Shown one piece after another: positions 16,353 through 27,146 of a stretch of DNA of 64,000 bases; positions within the stretch are counted from its first letter, which is position 1, and every line of letters starts with the position of its first letter. Origin of the DNA: Corallococcus sp. AS-1-6 (GTDB taxonomy: Bacteria > Myxococcota > Myxococcia > Myxococcales > Myxococcaceae); the NCBI RefSeq assembly GCF_020037015.1, contig NZ_JAIQDE010000026.1, forward strand, positions 1 through 64,000, given 5' to 3'. The notes beneath the pieces were generated by a model. The model was not told the DNA's origin. It saw only the letters and a list, made by a program, of their open reading frames with translations, and did no database searches. Both the position numbers and the translations under genes were made by a program.

Positions 16353-16982
16353 ATGGCCACGACCTTCCTCGAAGACGCCGCACGCACCCAGGCCGCGGAA
16401 GCCGTCGCGGCCATTGAGTCCCAGACCGCCGCGGAGGTCGTGGTGTCCGTGCGCCGCGCCTCCGGCGACTACGCCCACACCGATGCCCGGCTGGGCGCCG
16501 CCGTCGCCTTCGTCATGCTCCTGGTCCTCCTGTTCATCCCGCAGGAGGTCCACCTCTTCGCCTTCCCGCCCGTGGTGCTCCTCTCCTACGCCGCGGGCGT
16601 GATGGGCGGCCGCCTGCTGCCGTCGCTGCGCCGCGCCCTCACCCCGCGCAAACTCCAGGAGGACGCCGTGCGCACCGCCGCGAAGGCCGCCTTCACGGAG
16701 CTGGGCGTTTCGCACACGTCGCGCCGCACCGGCATCCTGGTGTTCGTCTCCCTCTTCGAGCGCCGCGTGGAGGTCGTCACCGACTACGGCGTGGACACCT
16801 CGCTCATGGGCGCCGAGTGGCAGGACGCGCTCACGCAGGTGTCCGCCGCGCTCGCCGCGTCCACCGCGCCCGAGCCCTTCCTCCAGGCCCTGCGCCGCAT
16901 CCAGGCGCCGCTCGCGCGCGTGCTGCCCCGCCTGGAGGATGACGTGAACGAGCTGCCGGACATGCCCGGAGCCGTGGCGTGA
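16353..16982 (+). CDS. TPM-domain membrane protein
   Basis: The 209-residue product begins with T-Q-A-A-E-A-V-A-A-I-E and a V-V-V-S-V-R strand, then two hydrophobic segments (near residues 48-64 and 68-87), and then G-I-L-V-F-V-S-L-F-E-R-R-V-E-V-V-T-D-Y-G-V-D near 130-150, the mark of TPM_phosphatase/Psb32 domains. The domain may function in membrane protein quality control or as a weak phosphatase. Its stop overlaps the GTG of the Tim44-like gene (GTGA), so the two are co-expressed. A TATAGT box lies 11 bases upstream of the ATG, giving a very short leader. Confidence 0.8.
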   Translation: MATTFLEDAARTQAAEAVAAIESQTAAEVVVSVRRASGDYAHTDARLGAAVAFVMLLVLLFIPQEVHLFAFPPVVLLSYAAGVMGGRLLPSLRRALTPRKLQEDAVRTAAKAAFTELGVSHTSRRTGILVFVSLFERRVEVVTDYGVDTSLMGAEWQDALTQVSAALAASTAPEPFLQALRRIQAPLARVLPRLEDDVNELPDMPGAVA

Positions 16983-18598
16983 GGCGCTCCCGGTCCGTCC
17001 TCCTCCTCGCCGTCGCGCTGTTCCTCGGGCTGGGCCTCGCCGCCCTCCCGGAGGCCGAGGCGCGCCCCGGCGGTGGCAACTCCTACCGGGGCTCCAGCCG
17101 CGGCTCGTCGAGCAGCCGCAGCTCCTCCAGCAGCCGCAGCTCGTCGAGCAGCCGCAGCTCGTCGTCCTCCTTCGGCTCCAGCAGCAGCCGGTCCTCGTAC
17201 AGCTCCGGCAGCCGCTCCTACAGCTCCAGCGGCTCGTCGTCCTCGAACGGAGGAGGGGCGTTCGGCGGCTTCTGCCTGCTCATCGTCGTCGTGGGTGTGA
17301 TCGCGATCGTGCTCATGAACGCGAAGTCGGGCGCGGGGCAGCGGGACTGGAGCACCACCGCTCCCCGTGCGCCTCCGCCGCCCCGGCGTCAGGGCTCGCT
17401 GCGCACGAAGCTCGCGAACCTGGCCCGCGTGGGGCCCAGGGGCTCGGACGGGTCGACGCAGCCGTTGGATCCGGAGTTCTCCATCGTCCTCTTCGAGGAC
17501 TTCGTCTACTCGCTCTTCGCCCGCGTGCACGAGGCGCGCGGCGGCGACCGCCTGGCCACGCTGGGCGGCTGGCTGTCCGATGACGCCATCGCGTCGCTCC
17601 AGCAACTGGGCACCCCGGACGCGGTGAAGGCCGTGGTGGTGGGCGCCGTCACGTACGAGTCCGTGGAGGGCGTCAGCGCGAACAGCCAGCGCGTCCGCGT
17701 CGTCCTGCGCTTCGAGGCCAACTACACGGAGGCCACCTCCGGCGCCGAGCAGAGCTGGTACGTCGCGGAGGAGTGGCGGCTGGAGCGCGACGCGTCCGCG
17801 AAGTCCCGGGCGCCCGAGGACGCGCGCGCCTTCAAGTGCCCGAACTGCGGCGCGCCGCTGGAGTCCGTGCACGGCCACAAGTGCTCGTACTGCGACACGG
17901 TGGTGAACACCGGCGAGTTCGACTGGGTGGTGACGCGCGTGTCGTCGCTGGAGCGCGAGCGGCGCGGCCCCCAGCTCACCGGCACCACGGAGGAGCAGGG
18001 CACGGAGCTGCCCACCGTGAAGGACTCGCGCGCGCAGGAGCGGCTGAACGCGCTCCTGCACGACGACCCGGAGTCCACGCCGCTCGCCCTGCGCAGGCGC
18101 CTGGAGTTCATCTTCCAGGAGATGCAGACCGCGTGGGCCCAGCGCGAGTGGAAGGGCATGCGGCCCTTCCTCAGCGACAACCTCTTCCAGACGCAGTTGT
18201 ACTGGATCAACGCCTACCGCCAGGCGGGCCTGCGCAACATCACGGAGGACGCGCACATCACGAACCTGGTGCTCGCGCGCGTGACGCGGGATGCGTACTT
18301 CGACGCCGTCACCCTGCGCGTGTTCGCGTCCAGCCTGGACTACACCGTGCGGGACCGGGACGGACAGGTCGTGGGCGGCAGCCGCTCCCGGGAGCGCGCG
18401 TACAGCGAGTACTGGACGCTCATCCGCGGCCGGGGCGTGCAGGGCAGGCCCTCCACCCAGAAGCAGTGCCCGTCGTGCGGCGCCCCGCTGTCCATCAACA
18501 TGGCGGGCCACTGCACGCACTGCCAGGCGCGCGTGACGTCCGGCGAGTTCGACTGGGTGCTCAGCCGCATCGAACAGGACGAGTCCTACCAGGGGTAG
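16979..18598 (+). CDS. Tim44-like domain protein with two zinc ribbons
   Basis: The 539-residue product has a signal sequence (residues about 4-22), a Ser-rich tract of S-S-R repeats (about residues 36-90), one transmembrane helix (about 96-112), a region like Tim44/TIM44-related membrane-bound folds, and two zinc ribbons: C-P-N-C-G...C-S-Y-C near residue 287 and C-P-S-C-G...C-T-H-C near 497. Each ribbon is followed by almost the same segment (G-E-F-D-W-V), so the second half looks like an internal duplication. It starts with GTG overlapping the TPM gene. Such pairs are found in many bacteria, and a joint role at the membrane is inferred. Confidence 0.8.
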   Translation: MRRSRSVLLLAVALFLGLGLAALPEAEARPGGGNSYRGSSRGSSSSRSSSSSRSSSSSRSSSSSFGSSSSRSSYSSGSRSYSSSGSSSSNGGGAFGGFCLLIVVVGVIAIVLMNAKSGAGQRDWSTTAPRAPPPPRRQGSLRTKLANLARVGPRGSDGSTQPLDPEFSIVLFEDFVYSLFARVHEARGGDRLATLGGWLSDDAIASLQQLGTPDAVKAVVVGAVTYESVEGVSANSQRVRVVLRFEANYTEATSGAEQSWYVAEEWRLERDASAKSRAPEDARAFKCPNCGAPLESVHGHKCSYCDTVVNTGEFDWVVTRVSSLERERRGPQLTGTTEEQGTELPTVKDSRAQERLNALLHDDPESTPLALRRRLEFIFQEMQTAWAQREWKGMRPFLSDNLFQTQLYWINAYRQAGLRNITEDAHITNLVLARVTRDAYFDAVTLRVFASSLDYTVRDRDGQVVGGSRSRERAYSEYWTLIRGRGVQGRPSTQKQCPSCGAPLSINMAGHCTHCQARVTSGEFDWVLSRIEQDESYQG

Positions 18599-18675
18599 GC
18601 GAGGGAGCGGGGAGGCGCGCACCCGCTCATCCAGGCCAGGACATCCCCGCCGGGGACACTAGGATGGCGCGCACC

Positions 18676-19479
18676 ATGACCGCGCCCTTCCTCGCCGCCA
18701 CCCTCGTCGAACCCCTGGAACCCGGGCGCTACCGCTCGCGCTACGAGGCCGCCTGGTATCAGGGCCGCGGCGCCTACGGCGGCGTGGTGGCGGGGCAGGT
18801 GCTGCGCGCGCTGGAGCACCACCTGAACGACCCCCAACGGCCGGTGCGCTCGTTCACCGTGCACTTCTGCTCGCCCGCGGCGGAGGGCGTGGCGGACCTG
18901 CACACGCGCATCGAGCGCGCAGGCAAGCTCGTCACCCACGCCACCGCGCGCGTGGAGAGCGGCGGCGCGGTGGTGGCCGTCGCCACGGCGACCTTCGGCG
19001 CCGCTCGCGGGGGCGCTCCCGGGTACCTGGACTTCGCCATGCCGCGGGTGCCCGCGCCCGGCACGCTCACGCCCGTGCACGAAGACACGCCCATGCCGGA
19101 CTTCTGCCGCTTCTTCGAGTACCGCTACTGCGTGGGCTCGCCGCCGTACTCGGGCGGGCCCGAGGCGGAGGTGGGCGGCTGGCTGCGGCCTCGCGTCCCC
19201 ACGGCGCTGGACGCGCCCTTGTGCGTGGGGTTGATGGATGCATATCCGCCGTCCGTCCTGTCGCGGCTGGACGGCTTCCGCGCGGCGGCGTCCGTGGACT
19301 TCAGCGTGCAGTTCTTCCAGACGTTCCCGCTGAAGGGCACCGCGCCGGACGCGCAGTACCTGCGCACCGGCCGCTCGCGCCAGGCCGCGGACGGCTACAC
19401 GGAGGAGACCCAGCTCCTCTGGGCGGAGGACGGCACGCTGCTCGCGCAGTGCCGTCAGCTCGTCGCCGTGCTCGGCTGA
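18676..19479 (+). CDS. Acyl-CoA thioesterase, TesB/double hotdog type
   Basis: The 267-residue protein has two hotdog halves. The first contains G-R-G-A-Y-G-G-V-V-A-G-Q near residue 33, typical of thioesterase II-like enzymes, and V-R-S-F-T-V-H-F-C-S-P-A. The second has S-V-D-F-S-V-Q-F-F-Q-T-F-P near 210-222. It would hydrolyse acyl-CoA to free acid and CoA. The ATG at 18676 is used because the domain starts there; an in-frame ATG lies at 18664. TAGGAT at 18660-18665 lies ten bases upstream. Its end overlaps the convergent EEP gene by 25 bases. Confidence 0.85.
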   Translation: MTAPFLAATLVEPLEPGRYRSRYEAAWYQGRGAYGGVVAGQVLRALEHHLNDPQRPVRSFTVHFCSPAAEGVADLHTRIERAGKLVTHATARVESGGAVVAVATATFGAARGGAPGYLDFAMPRVPAPGTLTPVHEDTPMPDFCRFFEYRYCVGSPPYSGGPEAEVGGWLRPRVPTALDAPLCVGLMDAYPPSVLSRLDGFRAAASVDFSVQFFQTFPLKGTAPDAQYLRTGRSRQAADGYTEETQLLWAEDGTLLAQCRQLVAVLG

Positions 19480-20201
19480 AGCGCCAGCTCGGCCACCACG
19501 GCATGGTGGTCGGAGACGGCGTCCGGCAGGCGCGCGTAGCGGGTGAAGCGCAGCGCGTGGGAGACGAGCACCTGGTCCAGGCGCTGGCGCGCGTCCGGGA
19601 CGGGGTAGGTGGGCTCGCCTTCGGTGGGCGTGTGCAGTCCCAGCGCCGCGCACAGGCGGTCCACGGGCCCGTCCGCGTCCTCCGCGTTGAAGTCACCCAT
19701 CACCACGCGAGGCCGCCGGGGCCGCTGGCGCAGGGCGTGGATGAGCTGGTCCACCTGCCGCCGCCGCACCGCCGCGGAGAACGGATCCAGGTGCAGGGAC
19801 ACCACCTCCGGCCCGTGCTCCCCGGCGAGCGTGGCCACGACGTAGCCCTTGTCCACGCGCCGGTCGCGGCCGAAGTGCGCCGTGTCGCGTGACTCCAGGG
19901 GATGCCGGCACAAGAGCGCGGTGCCCTGCGCGAACAGGCCGGGGACGCCGGAGTGCACGCCGTGGTGCACGTGCGGATAGCCGGCCTGCTCCGCGATGCG
20001 GGCCACCTGATCCACCCGCCCGCTGAAGAGGCTGGAGCGGTCCGCCTCCTGCAACGCCACCACGTCCGCGCCTTCACGGGCGAGCAGCGCCGCCACCCGG
20101 TCCAGCGTGCCCAGCAGCGCGGACCGGCCGCGCAGGAAGGGCAGGGGCACGGCGAACGGCGCGCCGTGCGCCACGTTCAGGGTGAGGACCTTGAGCCGCA
20201 C
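19455..20201 (-). CDS. Endonuclease/exonuclease/phosphatase (EEP) family protein
   Basis: The 248-residue product shows the EEP core in order: L-T-L-N-V-A-H-G near residue 6, D-V-V-A-L-Q-E-A-D near 46, V-V-S-L-H-L-D near 132, M-G-D-F-N-A near 168 and the C-terminal V-S-D-H-H-A-V near 231. These carry the metal-binding Asn, Glu, Asp and His residues. Members hydrolyse phosphodiester bonds in nucleic acids, lipids or sphingomyelin; the substrate here is unknown. No signal peptide is present. It starts with GTG, 23 bases after the response regulator stop, so the two are likely one transcript. Confidence 0.85.
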   Translation of the reverse strand: MRLKVLTLNVAHGAPFAVPLPFLRGRSALLGTLDRVAALLAREGADVVALQEADRSSLFSGRVDQVARIAEQAGYPHVHHGVHSGVPGLFAQGTALLCRHPLESRDTAHFGRDRRVDKGYVVATLAGEHGPEVVSLHLDPFSAAVRRRQVDQLIHALRQRPRRPRVVMGDFNAEDADGPVDRLCAALGLHTPTEGEPTYPVPDARQRLDQVLVSHALRFTRYARLPDAVSDHHAVVAELALQPSTATS

Positions 20202-20224
20202 GGAGCCGGTGCGCGCGTGACGGC

Positions 20225-20584
20225 TCAGGCGGCGATCTGCTTGCGCAACAGCCGCGTCAGCTCCGCGGGGTCCACCGGCTTGGGCAACAGCTCCGCGCCG
20301 TAGCGGATGGCCACGGGCAGCAGGTCATCCAGGTCCGAGTGGCCGGTGAGGAAGATGAACGGCGCGCGGCACTCCTGCAGCTCGCGCATGGCGACGAGCA
20401 CGTCGGAGCCGTTCATGTCCGGCATGTTGTAGTCGCACAGGATGGCGGCGACGCCGGTGAGGTCCAGGTGGAAGGCCTCCGCGGGGGACTGCACCGTGAG
20501 CACCGTGTAGCCCGCGCCCCGCAGGGTGTCTCCCACGGTCGCGAGCACGAAGAGGTCATCGTCGATGACCAGCACGGTTGGCAT
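20225..20584 (-). CDS. Single-domain response regulator
   Basis: The 119-residue protein consists of a receiver domain only. Acidic pair Asp8-Asp9, phospho-acceptor Asp51 in L-C-D-Y-N-M-P-D-M-N-G, Thr80 and Lys102 in L-L-P-K-P-V are all present. With no output domain, it should relay phosphate or act by protein contact, as CheY-type proteins do. The ATG at 20584 has GGAGG six bases upstream, which decides this start against longer forms. No histidine kinase gene is nearby. Confidence 0.9.
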   Translation of the reverse strand: MPTVLVIDDDLFVLATVGDTLRGAGYTVLTVQSPAEAFHLDLTGVAAILCDYNMPDMNGSDVLVAMRELQECRAPFIFLTGHSDLDDLLPVAIRYGAELLPKPVDPAELTRLLRKQIAA

Positions 20585-20683
20585 GGCGGTCCTCCAGCGC
20601 CTGGGCGGCGCGCGCGATGCGCCCGAGTGTATCCGAGCCCGCGCGTCCGCGCGCCACGCCCCACCGTTCAAGTCGCCGGGTTC

Positions 20684-20718
20684 GGACCCACCCACGTCGT
20701 AGGGTGTGGGCAGGGTCC
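20684..20718 (-). terminator. Hairpin downstream of the M24 peptidase gene
   Basis: GGACCC (20684-20689) pairs with GGGTCC (20713-20718), and inside it CCCAC (20691-20695) pairs with GTGGG (20706-20710). It lies 14 bases after the peptidase stop, on the strand of that gene, and before the response regulator. It lacks a T-run. Confidence 0.5.
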
Positions 20719-20731
20719 GCGCCCCGGGCCC

Positions 20732-22069
20732 TCAGCGTTGCGCGGGCGTGACGGGGGAGGGGATGAGGATGAGCTGCTCCTGGGGTGGGTTGAGGTACTC
20801 GGCGCCGGTCTCCGTGACGACGGCCATCTCCTCCACGGAGAGGATGCGCAGCGCGTCCGGGCTGCTGCCGTCCTTCCACGCGTAGAAGCCGTCGAAGGCG
20901 AACACCTGCCCGGGCTGGAGCTTGCGCAGCGAGGAGCCCGTGGGCGGCTTGCCGGACGCCGCGCCGGACAGGGCGGGGCCGGCGTCATGGGCCCAGTAGC
21001 CCACCGGATGGCCCGTGCCCCACATCACCGGCTCGGAGCCCGCTTCGCGCATCCAGTCGCGCTGGGCCTTGTCCACGTCGTAGCCGCGCGCGCCGGGCTT
21101 CATCGCCGCGAGCGCGATGCGGCTGCCCTTCTTCGACTTCTCCCACTTCGCCAGCGCCTCCGCGGGCGGCTGCTTCTCCCCCGGCGCCAGCACGTACGCG
21201 AAGCGCTGGATGTCCGTCACCCACGTGCCGCCCACGCGGATGCCGAAGTCCGTCTGGATGAAGTCCCCCGGCTGGATGACGCGGTCGGTGGCGTTGGAGT
21301 GCCCGCGCGTGGGCCCGCTGTTCACGTTGGGGTTCTGGTCCGGCTGCCACCCATCCCCCACGCCCAGCTCCGCGATGCGCTTCTTGAGGAAGCGCGCCAC
21401 GTCCGAGTCCCGCGTCTTGCCGGGCACCACCGTGCGGTACGCCTCCTCCTCCAGCTTCGCGGTGAGGTCCGCCGCCTTGCGCAGGATGTCCACCTCCTCG
21501 GGCGTCTTCACGGACAGCCACTCGGAGACCAGGTCCTCGGAGGACACCAGCTTCTTGCGCAGCGCGGGGGACAGCGCCGCCTCCAGCTTCGCGCGCTGCG
21601 TGGCGGACAGCCCGTCCGCGATGGACATCCGCTCCGACGAGTTGATGGCCACCTTCGCCGGCTTCGCCTTGGCCAGCCGCGCGGCGATGAGCGCGTTCAC
21701 GTCCGCGCCGCGCTCGAAGGCCACCACCTCGTCCACCACGCCCATGTCCCGGAGCGCCGTGGCCTCGCCCTCGGGGGAGAGCGCGGTGGAGCGCAGCGAG
21801 TCACCGTCGCGCAGGAACAGGAACGCGGCGGTGCCGCCCGCGTTCTCCCCGCCCACGTGGGCCGCGAGCGGGTCGTTGTCGTTCTCCCGGCACAGCACCA
21901 CCCACGCGTCCACGCCCGCGCGGGCCATGGCCTGGGGCAGCAGCTTCTGGAGCCGCTCCTTGCGCACGCGGGGCCACGCGCCCTCCGCCGCGGGCACGGC
22001 GGGCGCCGCTTGGGCGAGGGAGGCGAACAACAGGGCGGAGAGCAGCACGGGCCGGACGCGCGTCGTCAT
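20732..22069 (-). CDS. Secreted M24 family metallopeptidase (aminopeptidase P-like)
   Basis: The 445-residue protein has a signal peptide (residues 1-21, ending A-Q-A), so it is exported. An N-terminal creatinase-like domain is followed by the pita-bread catalytic domain with F-I-Q-T-D-F-G and W-V-T-D-I-Q (two Asp ligands), G-T-G-H-P-V-G (His) and V-E-E-M-A-V-V-T-E-T-G (last Glu). The first Glu ligand, usually in I-E-P-G, appears to be Asp in F-A-F-D-G-F, a conservative change that may alter metal binding. It should remove N-terminal residues before proline or act as a dipeptidase. Confidence 0.85.
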   Translation of the reverse strand: MTTRVRPVLLSALLFASLAQAAPAVPAAEGAWPRVRKERLQKLLPQAMARAGVDAWVVLCRENDNDPLAAHVGGENAGGTAAFLFLRDGDSLRSTALSPEGEATALRDMGVVDEVVAFERGADVNALIAARLAKAKPAKVAINSSERMSIADGLSATQRAKLEAALSPALRKKLVSSEDLVSEWLSVKTPEEVDILRKAADLTAKLEEEAYRTVVPGKTRDSDVARFLKKRIAELGVGDGWQPDQNPNVNSGPTRGHSNATDRVIQPGDFIQTDFGIRVGGTWVTDIQRFAYVLAPGEKQPPAEALAKWEKSKKGSRIALAAMKPGARGYDVDKAQRDWMREAGSEPVMWGTGHPVGYWAHDAGPALSGAASGKPPTGSSLRKLQPGQVFAFDGFYAWKDGSSPDALRILSVEEMAVVTETGAEYLNPPQEQLILIPSPVTPAQR

Positions 22070-22347
22070 GGCGGAGGCGTTCCTTCAGGGTGGGGGGACG
22101 CGCGGATTGTTTCACGGCCGCGCCGCGCGGCAACCCACGCGCCGTGCACCGCGCGGGGGCTTCACCCGGAAGTCCAGGAATCACAAGAGACATGTCCGGG
22201 ACGTGGGCCTGTCCGGGGATGGACGCGGCCCTGCCCTCCGGTCGCGGAGGCGGATGGCTGTCTGTCATTGCGCCGGGACCGCCGGGCGGGCGCGCACGGC
22301 GCCAGGGCTTGCGACCGTGCGCGTCGTCTCCAACCCCGGAGTCGCAC

Positions 22348-23193
22348 ATGCGTGTCGAAGAAACCAGTGCCGCCGCGGAGTACGTCCAGGGCAACGAGGA
22401 CCGGGAGCTGCGACGGCTGATGCTCCAGGCCCAGGTGTACGCGCCGCTGACGGAGGGAGTGCTGCGCGGGGCCGGCTTGAAGCCCGGCATGCGCGTGCTG
22501 GACGTAGGCTGCGGCGTGGGGGACGTGTCCTTCCTCGCCTCGGAGCTGGTGGGCCCCACGGGCGAGGTGGTGGGCGTGGACCGCGAGGAGCGCGTGCTCG
22601 CCTGCGCCCGGCGCCGCGCCGGAGCGCAGAAGCTGTCCCACGTGCGCTTTCAGCAGTGCAGCCTGGAGGCCCTGCCCGTCGGCGCCCCCTACGACGCCGT
22701 CATCTGCCGCCTGGTGCTGATGTTCCAGCCGGATCCGGTGTCGTTCGTCCGCCGCATGATGGAGCACCTGCGCCCCGGCGGCGTGCTGGCGGTGCACGAG
22801 CTGGAGCTCGCGGCCATGGGCCTGACGCACCCCAGGCTCCCGCTCTTCAACCGCATCTGGAACTGGATGCTGCCCACCTGCGAACGCCTGGGCATCAAGG
22901 TCCACATGGGGCTGGAGCTGGTGTCCACGCTGCGGCGGGCCGGGCTGGTGGTGGATGACGGCGTGGTGGGAGGGCGGCTGAGCGTGACGCCGGACTCGGA
23001 GCCCACGCAGACCCTGGTGGAGACCGTGCGCACGCTGCTGCCCCACATGGAGCGGCTGGGCGTGGCGCTGCCCATGGAGGTGGACATCGACACGCTGGCC
23101 GCCCGCCTCACCGCCGAGCTGCGCTCCAACGGCGGCGTGCTGGTGCCCAGCCTCATGGTGGGCGTCTGGGCCCACCGTCCAGGCCCCGTCTAG
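22348..23193 (+). CDS. Class I SAM-dependent methyltransferase
   Basis: The 281-residue product has motif I V-L-D-V-G-C-G-V-G-D near residue 50, an acidic V-V-G-V-D-R-E end of strand two near 73, Y-D-A-V-I-C-R-L-V-L near 113 and L-R-P-G-G-V-L-A-V-H-E near 145. These belong to the UbiE/COQ5-like fold. The C-terminal hundred residues are less typical and may set the substrate. The ATG at 22348 is used, since the codons upstream look non-coding. Upstream, from 22070, about 278 bases hold no gene. The methyl acceptor is unknown. Confidence 0.85.
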   Translation: MRVEETSAAAEYVQGNEDRELRRLMLQAQVYAPLTEGVLRGAGLKPGMRVLDVGCGVGDVSFLASELVGPTGEVVGVDREERVLACARRRAGAQKLSHVRFQQCSLEALPVGAPYDAVICRLVLMFQPDPVSFVRRMMEHLRPGGVLAVHELELAAMGLTHPRLPLFNRIWNWMLPTCERLGIKVHMGLELVSTLRRAGLVVDDGVVGGRLSVTPDSEPTQTLVETVRTLLPHMERLGVALPMEVDIDTLAARLTAELRSNGGVLVPSLMVGVWAHRPGPV

Positions 23194-23241
23194 CGCGGCC
23201 GGCTTCGCACGACTTCACGAGCGGCGGGGGAGTGGGTCGCT

Positions 23242-23247
23242 TAGAGT
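23242..23247 (+). promoter_or_regulatory. -10 box TAGAGT, leaderless spacing
   Basis: TAGAGT ends six bases before the ATG at 23254. It is the same hexamer as before 6385. No Shine-Dalgarno sequence is present in between. Confidence 0.45.
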
Positions 23248-23253
23248 GGCCCC

Positions 23254-24018
23254 ATGGCAAAGACGGCATCCCGCAAGTCCCCCGCGAAGGCGAAGAAGCA
23301 GCCCGCGCGCCCCGCCGCGCCCGCGAAGCCCCCGGCCCGGCCGGTGAAGGCGAAGGTGGAGAAGGTGGAGCCTCGCCGCGCCTCCGCGTCATCCCCGAAG
23401 CCCCCCGTGCTGGAGGCCGAGCCCGTCTTCGACTCCAGCCCCCAGGCGGCCCCGCCCCGGGCCACCCCCAAGGGCCTGCCCGCGGGCGAGCCCCAGGGCC
23501 GCGTGCTGCCCTTCGAAATCGACCCGGCGCAGTTGGAGGCCGGCTTCAAGAAGCTCCGGGGCGAGCTGGTCCACTGGACCAACAAGGGCCGCTACACCAA
23601 GGTCCGCTTCAAGTTCCGGGGCAAGCAACTGCTGCCCGACCTGCCCCTGGCCGCCGTCGTCGCCGCGGAGGGCCTGTCGTTCTACTGGGGCGGCATCCTG
23701 CGCGTGCTCGTGGCCAACGTGGTGGGCAAGAGCGTGCTGGAGGTGGAGCTGGTCAACGACGCGGACAAGCGCGTCCAGGCGGGCCGCGAGGCGCTCCTGT
23801 CCGGCGACGTGGACCAGGCGCTCACGCTGTTCCGCGAGGCGCTCGCCATGGACCGCGACAACGCCTCCGCGCACCTCAACGTGGGCGTGGCGCTGAAGCT
23901 CCGCGGCGACCGCGAGGGGGCGCTCGCCGCGTTCGAGGCCGCGAAGGCGAAGGACCCCGAAGGCGGCGTGGGCGCGGAGGCCGAACGGCTGGCCGCGAAC
24001 CTCCGCCCGAAGGCCTGA
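23254..24018 (+). CDS. TPR protein with basic Lys/Ala/Pro N-terminal tail
   Basis: The 254-residue product has a basic, disordered N-terminus (about residues 1-75, K-A-P rich, histone-like), a middle unknown domain with W-T-N-K-G-R-Y-T-K-V-R-F-K-F-R-G-K near 108-124, and a C-terminal TPR pair (about 172-240). The basic tail suggests contact with nucleic acid or acidic partners, but this is inference. The ATG at 23254 follows TAGAGT by six bases and has no ribosome-binding site. Confidence 0.75.
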   Translation: MAKTASRKSPAKAKKQPARPAAPAKPPARPVKAKVEKVEPRRASASSPKPPVLEAEPVFDSSPQAAPPRATPKGLPAGEPQGRVLPFEIDPAQLEAGFKKLRGELVHWTNKGRYTKVRFKFRGKQLLPDLPLAAVVAAEGLSFYWGGILRVLVANVVGKSVLEVELVNDADKRVQAGREALLSGDVDQALTLFREALAMDRDNASAHLNVGVALKLRGDREGALAAFEAAKAKDPEGGVGAEAERLAANLRPKA

Positions 24019-24181
24019 AGACAGGGCCGGAAGGGCCCCGGAAGACGGGCCTGGAAAGGGCCTCCGGTGGGGCTGAAAACGCACCGCCCGGATGTTCCCT
24101 CCGGGTGCCCCGGAAAGGCCCCCTCCGACCCCTGGAACCGGGCGGGCGGGCAGCCGTGGCGAATCCCCCCTGTTTCCCTTA

Positions 24182-24210
24182 TTGACTGAGGGAAATCCGG
24201 GGGTTACGAA
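24182..24210 (+). promoter_or_regulatory. Predicted gyrA promoter with inverted repeat on the -35
   Basis: TTGACT (24182-24187) is followed by 17 bases and TACGAA (24205-24210), about 60 bases before the gyrA start. TTTCCCT (24173-24179) and AGGGAAA (24189-24195) form a perfect inverted repeat that brackets the -35. The stretch from 24019 to here has no other recognisable feature. Confidence 0.5.
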
Positions 24211-24269
24211 CACTCTCCCATCGGGCGGAGCCCCCCACGCGCGGGGCCCGTCCGCACCTTCCAGAGCCC

Positions 24270-27080
<2,811 letters not shown>

Positions 27081-27102
27081 GCCCAGGCGGTAGGCATCAC
27101 GG

Positions 27103-27137
27103 GAGGGCCGGGCATGTGACCCGGCCCTCTTCGTTTT
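27103..27137 (+). terminator. Intrinsic terminator of gyrA
   Basis: GAGGGCCGGG (27103-27112) pairs perfectly with CCCGGCCCTC (27120-27129) around a seven-base loop, followed by TTCGTTTT. It is the best intrinsic terminator in the window along with the one after the tRNA. Confidence 0.92.
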
Positions 27138-27146
27138 CGCGGGGGA

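Noticed and set aside
17093-17240. Tandem AGCAGCCGCAGCTC-like repeats
   Set aside because: They encode the Ser-rich tract of the Tim44-like protein and are explained as coding low complexity, not a CRISPR or mobile repeat.
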